A stretch of 64,000 nt of DNA from NCBI GenBank assembly GCA_040757065.1, contig JBFLXR010000006.1, positions 60,053 through 124,052 of the forward strand, in the 5' to 3' direction. The position numbers and the translations under genes were made by a program. The notes beneath the pieces were generated by a model. That model was given only the letters and a program-made list of their open reading frames with translations, did not search any database and was not told where the DNA came from. Of the stretch, positions 1 through 8,774 are shown one piece after another. The stretch is from JBFLXR01 sp040757065 (GTDB taxonomy: Bacteria; Pseudomonadota; Gammaproteobacteria; Burkholderiales; Gallionellaceae). Every line of letters begins with the position of its first letter. Positions within the stretch are counted from its first letter, which is position 1.

Positions 1-2
1 AA

Positions 3-1631
3 GTGCTGCATGCCCCGCCCGACATGCATTTCTTCCGTGAACGTGCCGCCCGGTTCGGCTATGACGAAGCCGCCTATCTGGAAGCGGTCGCCGCCATCCC
101 AGTAGTCGCAAAAGAACATCTGGAATCCCTGATGGCGGTGATGGTCGAAATCGCGCAGATGCTGGCCGCCAGCGGGCTGGCGCGCCTGCGGCAAACCCGG
201 CTGGAACACGATCTCGGCGTGCAGTCCGAACGGCGCATCGAACTGGAAGATATTCTGGATGCCTCTCCGGTCGCCATCGGCTGGTCGAATGACGCGGGCA
301 AGATCGAGTATCTCAACCGCCAGTTTACCGAACTGTTCGGCTATACCCTCGACGACTTGCCCGACCTGAATACCTGGTACGAACGCGCCTACCCGGATGC
401 TGCCTACCGCAAAACCATCATCGAGCCGTGGCTGCGCACCGTCGAAGAGGCGCACCTGTCGAACGGCCCGCTGCCCGAACTCGAATCCGCCGTCACCTGC
501 AAAAACGGCGCGCAACGCCGCGTGGTCGTCAGCGTCTCGCGGGTCGGAAAGCGCCTGCTCTCGAACCTCACCGACATCACCGACCGCTGGATTACCGAAC
601 AGCGCAAACAAGCGCACGACAAAATGCTGGCGATGGTGGCGAGGGGCGTTGCCCTGCCGGAAATCCTGAACGCCATCGCGCGACAGGTCGAATTCGAAGA
701 CCGCGCCGCGCATTGCAGCATCCGGCTGCTCGATGCGGAGGGCAAGCATCTGCTGCCGGGCGCTGCGCCGAGCCTGCCGCTCGCATACCACGAAACACTG
801 CGCGGCATCCCCGTCGGTCAGAACACCCTGCCCTGCAATGCCGTGGCGGATCTGGGACAGCGCGTCATCGTCGAAAACATTGCCGCCCATCAGGACGCCG
901 CCCCCTGCCGGGTACTGGCACAGCAAACCGGACTGCAAACCTGCTGGTCGGAACCGATCATCTCCTCGCGCGGCAAAGTGCTGGGCAGCATTGCCATTTA
1001 CCACACCCAGCCCAAGCAGCCGCAACAGGAAGACATCGAGCGGCTCGCTTTCGCCGCCAATCTGGCCGCCATCGCCATCGAAAACCGCTACGCGCACGAC
1101 GAACTGGAACGGCTCGCCTACACCGACCATCTCACCGGCCTCGCCAACCGCCGCCGTTTTTTCGAACTGGCCGAACACGAAATGGAACGCGCGCTGCGCT
1201 ATAAGACCGAACTGTCGGTACTGATGATGGATGTCGATCATTTCAAGCAAATCAACGACACCCACGGACACAAGGCCGGCGATACCGTACTCCAGAAAAT
1301 GGCGGAAGTGTGCAGTGCCACTCTGCGCAGTGTGGATGTGGTCGGACGACTAGGCGGAGAAGAATTCGCCATTCTGCTGCCTGAAACCGGCAGCAAATAC
1401 GCCGCGGAGGCCGCCGAACGCTTGCGCAGCGCACTCGCTTCGACCCCGGTTCCGCTCGACGACCGACGCTATCTGAATTTCACGGTTTCGTTCGGCGTCG
1501 CCACCTTCAGCGGCGCAAGCAACAACGTCAGCTCGCTGCTGAGCCGGGCCGACCAAGCGCTGTATCAGGCCAAAAACGGGGGGCGCAACCGGGTCGTCTG
1601 CACGGAAAGCGCCGAACCGCTGCCGACCTGA
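3..1631 (+). CDS. PocR-PAS-GAF diguanylate cyclase, 5'-truncated by the window
   Basis: Makes cyclic-di-GMP from two GTP in response to sensory input. The reading frame is open to the window edge, so the visible start is probably internal. Residues 1-65 resemble the end of a PocR-type sensory domain, followed by a PAS domain at about 80-195, a GAF domain at about 205-360 and a C-terminal GGDEF domain from about 375. The active site is intact (GGEEF at 451-455) and an RxxD product-inhibition site (RSVD, 442-445) lies five residues before it, so an active, feedback-inhibited enzyme is predicted. There is no EAL domain and no membrane segment in the visible part. The signals sensed are unknown. 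It converges on the chaA-like gene with only a 13-nt gap. Confidence 0.9.
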   Translation: MLHAPPDMHFFRERAARFGYDEAAYLEAVAAIPVVAKEHLESLMAVMVEIAQMLAASGLARLRQTRLEHDLGVQSERRIELEDILDASPVAIGWSNDAGKIEYLNRQFTELFGYTLDDLPDLNTWYERAYPDAAYRKTIIEPWLRTVEEAHLSNGPLPELESAVTCKNGAQRRVVVSVSRVGKRLLSNLTDITDRWITEQRKQAHDKMLAMVARGVALPEILNAIARQVEFEDRAAHCSIRLLDAEGKHLLPGAAPSLPLAYHETLRGIPVGQNTLPCNAVADLGQRVIVENIAAHQDAAPCRVLAQQTGLQTCWSEPIISSRGKVLGSIAIYHTQPKQPQQEDIERLAFAANLAAIAIENRYAHDELERLAYTDHLTGLANRRRFFELAEHEMERALRYKTELSVLMMDVDHFKQINDTHGHKAGDTVLQKMAEVCSATLRSVDVVGRLGGEEFAILLPETGSKYAAEAAERLRSALASTPVPLDDRRYLNFTVSFGVATFSGASNNVSSLLSRADQALYQAKNGGRNRVVCTESAEPLPT

Positions 1632-1644
1632 CGGCTTGTCGCCG

Positions 1645-2727
1645 CTACACCATTCCCATCATCACCAGTGCGATAAATGCGGCGAACAAGGCGAAATGAC
1701 TGATGCCCTCGATGGCATTGGTCTCGCCATCGTGCAGATTGTTCATTACCGCAAGGAAGGTGAGCAGTAGCATCCCGCCTTGAACCGGCGTCATTGCCAT
1801 ATCGATGCGCTGATCGCGCAACAGCGCCAGCCCCTCGATCACCGGCAGCGTGAGCAGCACAGTCGCCAGCGAAGCGCCCAGCGCGATATTCACGGTGGTT
1901 TGCATGCGGTCATGCTGCGCGGCTTTCAGCGCGGTCAGAATTTCCGGGCTGGCCGAGATCAGCGCCACCAGCACGGCGGGCAAGCTTTTGGGCAGGCCGC
2001 TGCCGACCAAACCGGCATCGAGCAAGGCCGAGAGAATTTCCGACAGCACGCCGACTAGCGCAATCGCCCCGATCATCAGGCCGATATGCAACGCATTCGG
2101 ACTATGCAACTCGTCGTGCGACTCTTCTTCTGTTTCGGCGGAATATTCGAAGAAGGTGCGATGCTCAACGGTTTGCAGACGCAAAAAACCGACATACATG
2201 ACCGCCATCACGCATACCGAAAACAGCGAGTAGAAATGCCATTTCTCAGCCGGCACGAAATCGGGAATGAACATGCCGATGCCGATGGCGACCATCAGCA
2301 TTGCGATATACGAATTGGCGGAATCCAGATTGTATTTTGCGCTGCCGTGCTTCAGCCCGCCGACGATGGCCGCCAGACCGAGAATCCCGTTGATATCGAA
2401 CATCACAGCGGAAAAGACTGTATCGCGCGCCAGCGTCGGATTGGGTGCGCCTTGCAGTAATACCACCAGAATGACTACCTCCACCGACACCGCCGCCAGC
2501 GTGAGGATCAATGTGCCATACGGCTCGCCGAAACGCATCGCCAACACCTCGGCATGATGGCTGATGCGAAAAGCCACGCCGATTACCGCCGCCAGAATCG
2601 CCAACAACAAGCCCCACAGCAGCGCGCCGCCGTGCGCCACCGCGGTATGCTCCAGTGCAAATCCCACCCCCAACATCAGCAACGCCGCCCCGATTGGCCA
2701 TTCCGATTTCAGATACTTCACAATCAC
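1645..2727 (-). CDS. chaA: ChaA-like calcium/sodium:proton antiporter (CaCA family)
   Basis: Predicted inner-membrane cation/H+ exchanger of 360 residues, the usual length for ChaA. The protein is almost wholly hydrophobic with about ten to eleven membrane spans, arranged as two halves around an acidic cytosolic loop near residues 195-210 (glutamate-rich, ending in HDEL). Each half carries a conserved acidic residue in a helix typical of the family (SVEVVIL in the first, SASPEIL in the second). It lies 4 nt after the DUF4124/glutaredoxin-like gene and is probably the last gene of the minus-strand run that begins at algH. Whether Ca2+, Na+ or K+ is the main substrate cannot be told from sequence. 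Confidence 0.85.
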   Translation of the reverse strand: MIVKYLKSEWPIGAALLMLGVGFALEHTAVAHGGALLWGLLLAILAAVIGVAFRISHHAEVLAMRFGEPYGTLILTLAAVSVEVVILVVLLQGAPNPTLARDTVFSAVMFDINGILGLAAIVGGLKHGSAKYNLDSANSYIAMLMVAIGIGMFIPDFVPAEKWHFYSLFSVCVMAVMYVGFLRLQTVEHRTFFEYSAETEEESHDELHSPNALHIGLMIGAIALVGVLSEILSALLDAGLVGSGLPKSLPAVLVALISASPEILTALKAAQHDRMQTTVNIALGASLATVLLTLPVIEGLALLRDQRIDMAMTPVQGGMLLLTFLAVMNNLHDGETNAIEGISHFALFAAFIALVMMGMV

Positions 2728-2731
2728 GCTC

Positions 2732-3193
2732 CTACGGTTTCGTCGTTTCGGGGAGGGTGTGTCCTGCCGCTTTCAGTTCGCGCCGCCATTGGCCGGACTC
2801 GAAACCATTCAGGTATTGCACACCGATGGCCAATGCCGGGACGCCCTCCAGCTTAGTGGTCTCTTTAAACGCCAGAATTTCTTCGTTACTCACCAGATTT
2901 TTTTCGGTGTAAGGAATTTTGTTGAGCTTGAGAAAATCGCGCGCCAGTTGGCAAGGTTCGGCACAATTCGGCGCAACGTAGAGCACCACCGGGCGCTGTT
3001 TGCGCTTAATCGCCTCCAGCGTGGCGGCATCGGGCTTGTCCGCCGGTATCTTGCGCGTCTCCACCTCTTTAGTATCCGCAGGCGGACGGTCGCCGTAATG
3101 CACTTTGCCTTCGGCATCGACCCAGCGGTAAGCCTCGCCCGCCTGCGCCGCTCCCGCTAACAATCCCAACACCATCAGCAAGATCAGGCGCAT
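2732..3193 (-). CDS. exported DUF4124 protein with glutaredoxin-like C-terminal domain
   Basis: A 153-residue predicted periplasmic protein. A signal peptide (about 1-18, cleaved after AAQA) is followed by a DUF4124 segment (YRWVDAEGKVHYGD) and, from about residue 66, a thioredoxin-fold segment beginning PVVLYVAPNC. The candidate redox site is CAEPC, with three residues between the cysteines instead of the two of classical glutaredoxins, so disulfide chemistry is uncertain. It starts 15 nt after prlC and ends 4 nt before chaA, so all three probably share one message. The function of this domain pair is not known to me; a role in envelope thiol handling is inference only. Confidence 0.75.
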   Translation of the reverse strand: MRLILLMVLGLLAGAAQAGEAYRWVDAEGKVHYGDRPPADTKEVETRKIPADKPDAATLEAIKRKQRPVVLYVAPNCAEPCQLARDFLKLNKIPYTEKNLVSNEEILAFKETTKLEGVPALAIGVQYLNGFESGQWRRELKAAGHTLPETTKP

Positions 3194-3208
3194 GCGAACC
3201 TCCTTCGG

Positions 3209-5248
3209 TTAAGACTGCGTTTCGGTCAGCCCGCTGTGGCGCAACAGGGCGTCGATTTGCGGTTCGCGGCCGCGGAAGGCGACGAACGAATCCATCGCAT
3301 CGCGGCTGCCGCCGACCGACAGAATTTCCTCGCGGAACAGATTGCCGGTCTGGGCATTCAGCACACCGCTTTCCTCGAACAGACTGAAGGCATCGGACGA
3401 CAGCACCTCCGCCCACTTGTAACTGTAGTAGCCCGCCGCATAGCCGCCGGAGAAGATATGCGAGAAGCTGTTCTGGAAGCGATTAAAGGCCGGCGGAATC
3501 AGCACGGCCACCTCGGCGCGCACTTCGTCCAGCAACTGCTGCACGCTCTGCGCACCGCGCGGATCGTATTCGCAATGCAGACGTATATCGAACAAGGCAA
3601 ACTCGACCTGACGCAGCGTAAACAAGCCGCTCTGGAAATTCTTCGCGGCCAGCATCTTGTCGTATAGCACACGCGGCAGCGGCGCGCCGGTCTCTACATG
3701 GCGGGTCATACCTTGCAGCACATCCCATTCCCAGCAAAAATTTTCCATAAACTGGCTGGGCAGTTCGACCGCATCCCACTCCACGCCGTTAATGCCCGAC
3801 ACGGCCAGATCTTCCACCTGCGTCAGAAGATGGTGCAAACCGTGACCGAGTTCGTGAAACAGGGTAATCACTTCGTCGTGGGTAAACAGCGAGGGCTTGC
3901 CGCCCACCGGCGCGGCAAAATTGCAGGTGAGATACGCCACCGGGGTTTGAATCGCGCCGTCCGGCAAACGACGGCGGGTAATCGCATCGTCCATCCAGGC
4001 ACCGCCGCGCTTGCTGGCGCGGGCGTATAAATCCAGATAGAACTGACCGATGCGGCCGCCCGCGGTGTCGAGAATATCGAAGAAGCGCACATCCTCATGC
4101 CACACCGGAGCCTGCGCCGGTTGCAGTTTTACATTGAACAGGGTTTCCACCAGCCGGAACATGCCGGGCAGCACCGCATCTTCCGGGAAGTATTCTTTCA
4201 CCTCCTGATCGGAGAACGCGTAGCTGCGCTGACGCAGCTTCTCGCTGGCATAGCTCACATCCCACGCCTCCAGCGTTGCCAGTTGCAACTCGGTCTCGGC
4301 GAAAACGCGCAACTCATCCAGATCGCGTTCAGCGAAGGGCCGAGCACGCTGCGCCAGTTCGCGCAGGAAGGCCATCACCTGTTCCGGCGAGTTCGCCATC
4401 TTGGTCGCCAGCGACAGCTCGGCGTAATTGCCGAAACCGAGCAGCTTCGCCTCCTCGGCACGCAGCTCCAGAATACGGCGAATCAGCGGCGTGTTATCCC
4501 ATTCCGCCTTGCCGGCTTCGCTGGCGCGCGTGCTATAAGCGCGATACATTTGCTCGCGCAGCGCGCGGTTGTCGGCATACTGCATCACCGGCAAGTACGA
4601 AGGCGCTTTCAGCGTAAACAACCAGCCGGATTTGCCCGCAGCCTGCGCCGCTTCGGCAGCGGCCTGCAACACATCGTCCGGCAAGCCGTTCAGTTCAGCC
4701 CGATCTTCGATCAGCAGCGAAAAATCGTTGGTGGCATCCAGCAGATTGTCGGAAAACTTCGCCGACAGCGCCGATAGCTCTTCCTGCACTTCCAGATAGC
4801 GGGCCTTCTCGGCATCCGGCAACTCGGCGCCGCCCAGACGAAAATCGCGCAAATCGTTTTCGACGATCTTCTGGCGGGCGTAAGACAAGCCCGCGAAATC
4901 GGCATTGGCGCGCAAGGTTTTCACCTTGTTGAACAGTTCGAGGTTCTGCCCCAGTTCAGCGTAGTACTGGGTAATTTTCGGCAAATTGGCGTTATATACC
5001 TCGCGCAGCTCGGCATTGTTCATCACCGCATTCAGATGTCCGACCTGTCCCCACGCGCGCGCCAGCCGCTCATTGGCGTTTTCCAGCGGCAGCATGAAAT
5101 TATCCCAGTCCGGCGGCGTTTCATCCGCAATCAGACGGGCAATGACGGCACGCCCTTCTTCCAGCAACTGCTCCACCGCCGGAGCGATATGTTCGGGACG
5201 GATTTCCGCAAAGCGCGGCAATCCGGAAAAATCGAGTAACGGGTTCAT
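3209..5248 (-). CDS. prlC: oligopeptidase A (M3 family zinc metallopeptidase)
   Basis: Cytosolic zinc endopeptidase that degrades short peptides, including cleaved signal peptides. It has the thimet-oligopeptidase fold and the M3 signature FHELGHGLHH, which supplies two zinc-binding histidines and the catalytic glutamate, with the third ligand in the following EWDAVELPSQ segment. I chose the ATG giving MNPLLDFSG, 679 residues, over a GTG five codons upstream, because GAAAG sits about nine bases before it and E. coli OpdA starts in a similar way. It follows pyrX by 47 nt and precedes the DUF4124/Grx gene by 15 nt. Confidence 0.93.
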   Translation of the reverse strand: MNPLLDFSGLPRFAEIRPEHIAPAVEQLLEEGRAVIARLIADETPPDWDNFMLPLENANERLARAWGQVGHLNAVMNNAELREVYNANLPKITQYYAELGQNLELFNKVKTLRANADFAGLSYARQKIVENDLRDFRLGGAELPDAEKARYLEVQEELSALSAKFSDNLLDATNDFSLLIEDRAELNGLPDDVLQAAAEAAQAAGKSGWLFTLKAPSYLPVMQYADNRALREQMYRAYSTRASEAGKAEWDNTPLIRRILELRAEEAKLLGFGNYAELSLATKMANSPEQVMAFLRELAQRARPFAERDLDELRVFAETELQLATLEAWDVSYASEKLRQRSYAFSDQEVKEYFPEDAVLPGMFRLVETLFNVKLQPAQAPVWHEDVRFFDILDTAGGRIGQFYLDLYARASKRGGAWMDDAITRRRLPDGAIQTPVAYLTCNFAAPVGGKPSLFTHDEVITLFHELGHGLHHLLTQVEDLAVSGINGVEWDAVELPSQFMENFCWEWDVLQGMTRHVETGAPLPRVLYDKMLAAKNFQSGLFTLRQVEFALFDIRLHCEYDPRGAQSVQQLLDEVRAEVAVLIPPAFNRFQNSFSHIFSGGYAAGYYSYKWAEVLSSDAFSLFEESGVLNAQTGNLFREEILSVGGSRDAMDSFVAFRGREPQIDALLRHSGLTETQS

Positions 5249-5295
5249 TCGGTCTGCTTTCACAAAACAGGCGCGGATACGCCGCGCCGAACGGC

Positions 5296-6573
5296 TTAAT
5301 TCGCCTGATATACCACTTGACCGCCCACCAGCGTGGCGCGGACTTTACCCTGCATTTCCAGCCCGGTAAACGGCGTGTTCTTGCCTTGGCTCTTCAGCGC
5401 GGCGGGTTCGACCTTCCACCAGTTTTCCGGGTCGAACAGGCAAATATCCGCCGTTGCGCCTACGGACAAATGTCCGGCATCCAGCCCGAGCAAACGCGCC
5501 GGTTGCGTAGTGACCCGTGCCAGTGCCTCGACCAGCGGAGTGCGCGTCTGTGTGGCCCATTTCAACACCAGCGGCAGCAGCAATTCCACGCCGGTCGCTC
5601 CGGCCTCAGCCTCGGCAAACGGCATTTGCTTGGCATCTTCGTCCACCGGCGAATGGTTGGAACAAATCGCATCGATGGTGCCGTCGGCCAGCCCGGCGCG
5701 CAACGCATCGCGGTCGCGCAAGCTGCGCAGCGGCGGCGACAGGTGACAGTTCGGATCGAAAAAGCCGATGTCCATTTCCGACAAGTGCACATGGTTCATC
5801 GACACATCGCAAGTCAGCGGTAATCCTTCGCGCTTGGCGGCACGCACCATCTCGACCCCTGCCGCGCTGGAAATACGGCAGATGTGCAGCTTGACGCCGG
5901 TTTCGCGCGCCAGTTGCAGCGCGGTAGACAGCGCAATGGTTTCGGCAATCGCCGGAATCGGCGGCAGCCCCAAACGGGTCGCCACTTCGCCGTCGTGCGC
6001 CACGCCGTTCTTCGCCAAGTAGCTATCCTGCGGGCGCAGCCAGACGCTGAAGCCAAACGTGGCGGCATACTGCATCGCACGCATCAAGACGCGGGTGTCG
6101 TTCAGCGGCGCATCGGCCTGACTGAAGGCGACACACCCTGCATCGGCCAGCTCGGCCATTTCGGTCAGCTCGGCGCCTTTCAAGCCGTAAGTCAGCGCCC
6201 CCACCGGGTAAACGTTGGCCTGATTCAGCGCACGGGCGCGGTGCTTCAGCATTTCCACCAGACCCGGTTCGTCCAGCGCAGGATCGGTATCCGGCGGGCA
6301 AGCCAGCGAGGTAATCCCGCCTGCTACGGCCGCATCCATTTCCGATTCCAGCGTTGCTTTATATTCGTAGCCCGGCTCGCGCAGACGTGCCGCCAAATCC
6401 ACCAGCCCCGGCATGATTGCCAGGCCTTCGGCATCGATCACCTTATCCGCCTGAAAGCCTTCCGGCGCAGCGCCGATGGCGGCAATGCGCCCCGCTGCGA
6501 TGTACACATCCTGCCGCGCATCCACGCCGTTGCGCGGATCGATCAAGCGCCCGTTTTTGATCTGGATATTCAT
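5296..6573 (-). CDS. pyrX: dihydroorotase-like protein PyrX (metal site lost)
   Basis: A 425-residue member of the class I dihydroorotase family. Real dihydroorotases carry HxH in the motif VDLHxHLREPG; here residues 61-63 are A-A-R (VDLAARLREPG), so both metal-binding histidines are missing. The late aspartate region is also altered (ICSNHSP). This matches the inactive dihydroorotase homologues (pyrC', PyrX) known next to pyrB in pseudomonads and related bacteria, where they support assembly of aspartate transcarbamoylase instead of catalysis. The gene overlaps pyrB by 4 nt, as expected for a stoichiometric partner. An active dihydroorotase should be encoded elsewhere. Confidence 0.9.
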   Translation of the reverse strand: MNIQIKNGRLIDPRNGVDARQDVYIAAGRIAAIGAAPEGFQADKVIDAEGLAIMPGLVDLAARLREPGYEYKATLESEMDAAVAGGITSLACPPDTDPALDEPGLVEMLKHRARALNQANVYPVGALTYGLKGAELTEMAELADAGCVAFSQADAPLNDTRVLMRAMQYAATFGFSVWLRPQDSYLAKNGVAHDGEVATRLGLPPIPAIAETIALSTALQLARETGVKLHICRISSAAGVEMVRAAKREGLPLTCDVSMNHVHLSEMDIGFFDPNCHLSPPLRSLRDRDALRAGLADGTIDAICSNHSPVDEDAKQMPFAEAEAGATGVELLLPLVLKWATQTRTPLVEALARVTTQPARLLGLDAGHLSVGATADICLFDPENWWKVEPAALKSQGKNTPFTGLEMQGKVRATLVGGQVVYQAN

Positions 6574-7523
6574 GCTTTCCCCGCCAACATGCTCATTACC
6601 GCCATCCGCACCGCAATGCCGAAGGTGACTTGCGGCAGGATCACCGATTGCCCGCCGTCTGCCACGCTGGAGTCGATCTCGACGCCGCGATTCATCGGCC
6701 CCGGATGCATCACGATGGCATCGGACCGCGCCAGCGCCAACTTCTCTTGCGTCAGTCCGTAATATTTAAAATATTCCTGCGCCGAAGGCAGCAACGCGCC
6801 TTGCATGCGCTCGTTTTGCAGACGCAGCATCATCACCACATCCACATCGCGCAGCCCCTGCGCCAGATCGTGATACACATGCACCCCCAGTTGCTGCACA
6901 TGGCTGGGCAGCAGGGTCTTCGGCGCAATCACCCGCACTTCCGGCACGCCCAGCGTCGTGAGCGCATGAATCTGCGAACGCGCCACGCGCGAGTGCAGAA
7001 TGTCGCCGACGATGGCGACGCGCAGATTATGAAACTCTTTCTTGTAGTGCCGGATAGTGTACATATCCAGCAGCGCCTGCGTGGGGTGGGCGTGGCGACC
7101 GTCACCGGCATTGATGACGTGAATATCGGGCGCAACGTGGCGTGCAATCAAGTGGGCCGCACCGCTTTGCGCATGGCGCACCACGAACATATCGGCATGC
7201 ATCGCGCACAGGTTGTCCACCGTATCCAGCAGAGTTTCGCCCTTGCTGGTGGAAGAAGAGCCGATATTCAGATTCACCACGTCTGCCGACAAGCGCTTGG
7301 CGGCGATTTCGAAAGTGGTGCGAGTACGGGTACTGTTCTCGAAAAAGATGTTGAACACCGACTTGCCTTGCAGCAGCGGCACTTTCTTGATTTCGCTGCC
7401 TTCCGCCGTACTGAGAAACGTCGCGGCACGGTCGAGAATGTCGCGCAGAATGCGCGCGGGCAAGCCTTCGGTAGAAAGCAAATGCTGCAATTCCCCTTGC
7501 TTGTTCAATTGCGGATTGTTCAT
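6570..7523 (-). CDS. pyrB: aspartate carbamoyltransferase catalytic chain
   Basis: Catalyses carbamoyl phosphate + aspartate to carbamoyl aspartate, the committed step of pyrimidine synthesis. It is 317 residues long, with the carbamoyl-phosphate loop STRTRT at 64-69 and the later HPTQALLD motif. No pyrI is present; the neighbour pyrX implies the larger PyrB-PyrX dodecamer class. The start overlaps the ruvX stop by 4 nt and the stop overlaps the pyrX start by 4 nt, so the three are translationally coupled. The pyrR regulator often found at this position in related genomes is absent. Confidence 0.96.
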   Translation of the reverse strand: MNNPQLNKQGELQHLLSTEGLPARILRDILDRAATFLSTAEGSEIKKVPLLQGKSVFNIFFENSTRTRTTFEIAAKRLSADVVNLNIGSSSTSKGETLLDTVDNLCAMHADMFVVRHAQSGAAHLIARHVAPDIHVINAGDGRHAHPTQALLDMYTIRHYKKEFHNLRVAIVGDILHSRVARSQIHALTTLGVPEVRVIAPKTLLPSHVQQLGVHVYHDLAQGLRDVDVVMMLRLQNERMQGALLPSAQEYFKYYGLTQEKLALARSDAIVMHPGPMNRGVEIDSSVADGGQSVILPQVTFGIAVRMAVMSMLAGKA

Positions 7524-7978
7524 GCGTAAATTCCTGCTACGGGTTCGTCGAAATACGCTTGCAGTATGTGCTGCGCGGCGATCTGATCCAACAACGGCTT
7601 CTGTTTGATGCCGTAGACGCCCGCCGCAGTCAACTCGGAACTGGCAGCGGCGGAAGTATACCGTTCATCGACCAACAAAGTGGGTAAATTAAAACGCCCT
7701 TTCAGGCGGTTGGCGAAGCGGCGGCACAGACGGGTCATTTCGTGCGGGGTCCCGTCGTCATTGCAAGGCAAACCGACCACCAGCGCCACCGGTTGCCACT
7801 CGGCCAGCAAAGCGCCGATCGCGGCAAAACGCTTGTCGTTTTCTTCGGTATCGATAGTGACCAGCGGACGGGTTGTACACGAAACGGTGTTGCCCACGGC
7901 CACGCCGATGCGACGCATACCGAAATCGAATGCCAGCAACGTACCTTGCGGAATGCTAACGGCCTGCCCCTCAGGCAT
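7520..7978 (-). CDS. ruvX: RuvX/YqgF family nuclease (pre-16S rRNA processing / Holliday junction resolvase family)
   Basis: An RNase H-fold protein of about 152 residues. The first acidic strand is LLAFDFGMRRIGVAVG and the later conserved elements VVGLPCNDDG and LLVDERYTSAAA are present. E. coli YqgF is implicated in maturing the 5' end of 16S rRNA; family names still say Holliday junction resolvase. ATG codons at 7978 and 7987 are both possible; either overlaps the end of algH (8 or 17 nt). The algH-ruvX-pyrB order is conserved in many proteobacteria. Confidence 0.92.
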   Translation of the reverse strand: MPEGQAVSIPQGTLLAFDFGMRRIGVAVGNTVSCTTRPLVTIDTEENDKRFAAIGALLAEWQPVALVVGLPCNDDGTPHEMTRLCRRFANRLKGRFNLPTLLVDERYTSAAASSELTAAGVYGIKQKPLLDQIAAQHILQAYFDEPVAGIYA

Positions 7979-8531
7979 GCCCGACATCCTCCGACAGCGT
8001 GGCGTAATCGACCCCCAGCAGCGCCATCGCGGCAGGCAAACGTTCCTCGGCGGGCAAATCGAACAAAATATGCTCGGAAGCGGGCACTGTCAGCCAGGCA
8101 TTCTGCGACAGCTCGTGCTCCAGCTGACCCTGCCCCCAGCCGGAATAGCCGAGCGACACCATCACATGGCGCGGCCCGCGGCCTTCTCCCACCGCTTGCA
8201 GAATATCTTTCGAGGTGGTCAGGCCGACCTTGGCATGAATGGTTAGCGTAGATTGCCACTCGCCTTTCGGCTCGTGCAACACGAAACCGCGGTCCGGCTG
8301 CACCGGCCCGCCGAACATGACCGGCTCGCCCGCCAGATCCGGCTGATGCAGCGGCACTTTAATCTGGTCGAACAACTCCCCCAGCGTCAGGCTGATCGGA
8401 CGATTGATCACGATGCCCAGCGCCCCTTGATCGTTATGCTCGCAGATATACGTCAGCGACTTGGCGAAGAAAGGATCGGTCATGTTGGGCATGGCGATCA
8501 GAAAATGATGGCTTAAATCGAGCGTAGACAT
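7971..8531 (-). CDS. algH: YqgE/AlgH family protein
   Basis: A conserved cytosolic protein of 186 residues and unknown biochemical role (UPF0301). The start MSTLDLSHHFLIAMP matches the usual beginning of the family, so I discarded an eight-codon upstream extension. Conserved stretches include YICEHN, GIVINRP and GYSGWGQGQLE. It is the first gene of the algH-ruvX-pyrB-pyrX run. A good sigma70-like promoter lies only 7 nt upstream of the ATG, which would give a message with little or no leader. Confidence 0.9.
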   Translation of the reverse strand: MSTLDLSHHFLIAMPNMTDPFFAKSLTYICEHNDQGALGIVINRPISLTLGELFDQIKVPLHQPDLAGEPVMFGGPVQPDRGFVLHEPKGEWQSTLTIHAKVGLTTSKDILQAVGEGRGPRHVMVSLGYSGWGQGQLEHELSQNAWLTVPASEHILFDLPAEERLPAAMALLGVDYATLSEDVGHA

Positions 8532-8538
8532 AGGGCGT

Positions 8539-8567
8539 ATTGTAATCCTCCGCACCGCCCTTCACAA
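8539..8567 (-). promoter_or_regulatory. predicted sigma70 promoter of the algH-ruvX-pyrB operon
   Basis: Read on the minus strand: -35 TTGTGA (8562-8567), a 17-base spacer, and -10 TACAAT (8539-8544). Transcription would start at about 8532, one base before the algH ATG at 8531, implying a leaderless or nearly leaderless message. The rest of the 8568-8744 gap holds only a weak 62-codon reading frame that I do not call a gene. Confidence 0.55.
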
Positions 8568-8744
8568 ATCACGGGATTTTCTAAGTTCCAGATTCAAAAA
8601 ACTGCACGATTTTTCGAAAAATTCCGACATAAATTTCAGGATTTCCCGATTTGCCGCGCTCCAGCACCTGGTCGGCTTCTTCAACAATGATGGAAGGCAC
8701 GCCGCGTAGGCAATCGGGCAATGAAGCTGCCGCTTACCCTGCAC

Positions 8745-8774
8745 ACACAACCGGGGTATTGACCCCGGTTGTGT
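8745..8774 (-). terminator. strong stem-loop directly after trkH
   Basis: A perfect 13-bp inverted repeat (arms 8745-8757 and 8762-8774, loop attg) abuts the trkH stop codon. It lacks a T-run on either strand, so it may act as a 3'-end stabiliser or a Rho-dependent end and not as a classical intrinsic terminator. Confidence 0.55.

Noticed and set aside
8562..8750. 62-codon minus-strand frame between algH and trkH
   Set aside because: It overlaps the predicted algH promoter and has no domain or ribosome site.
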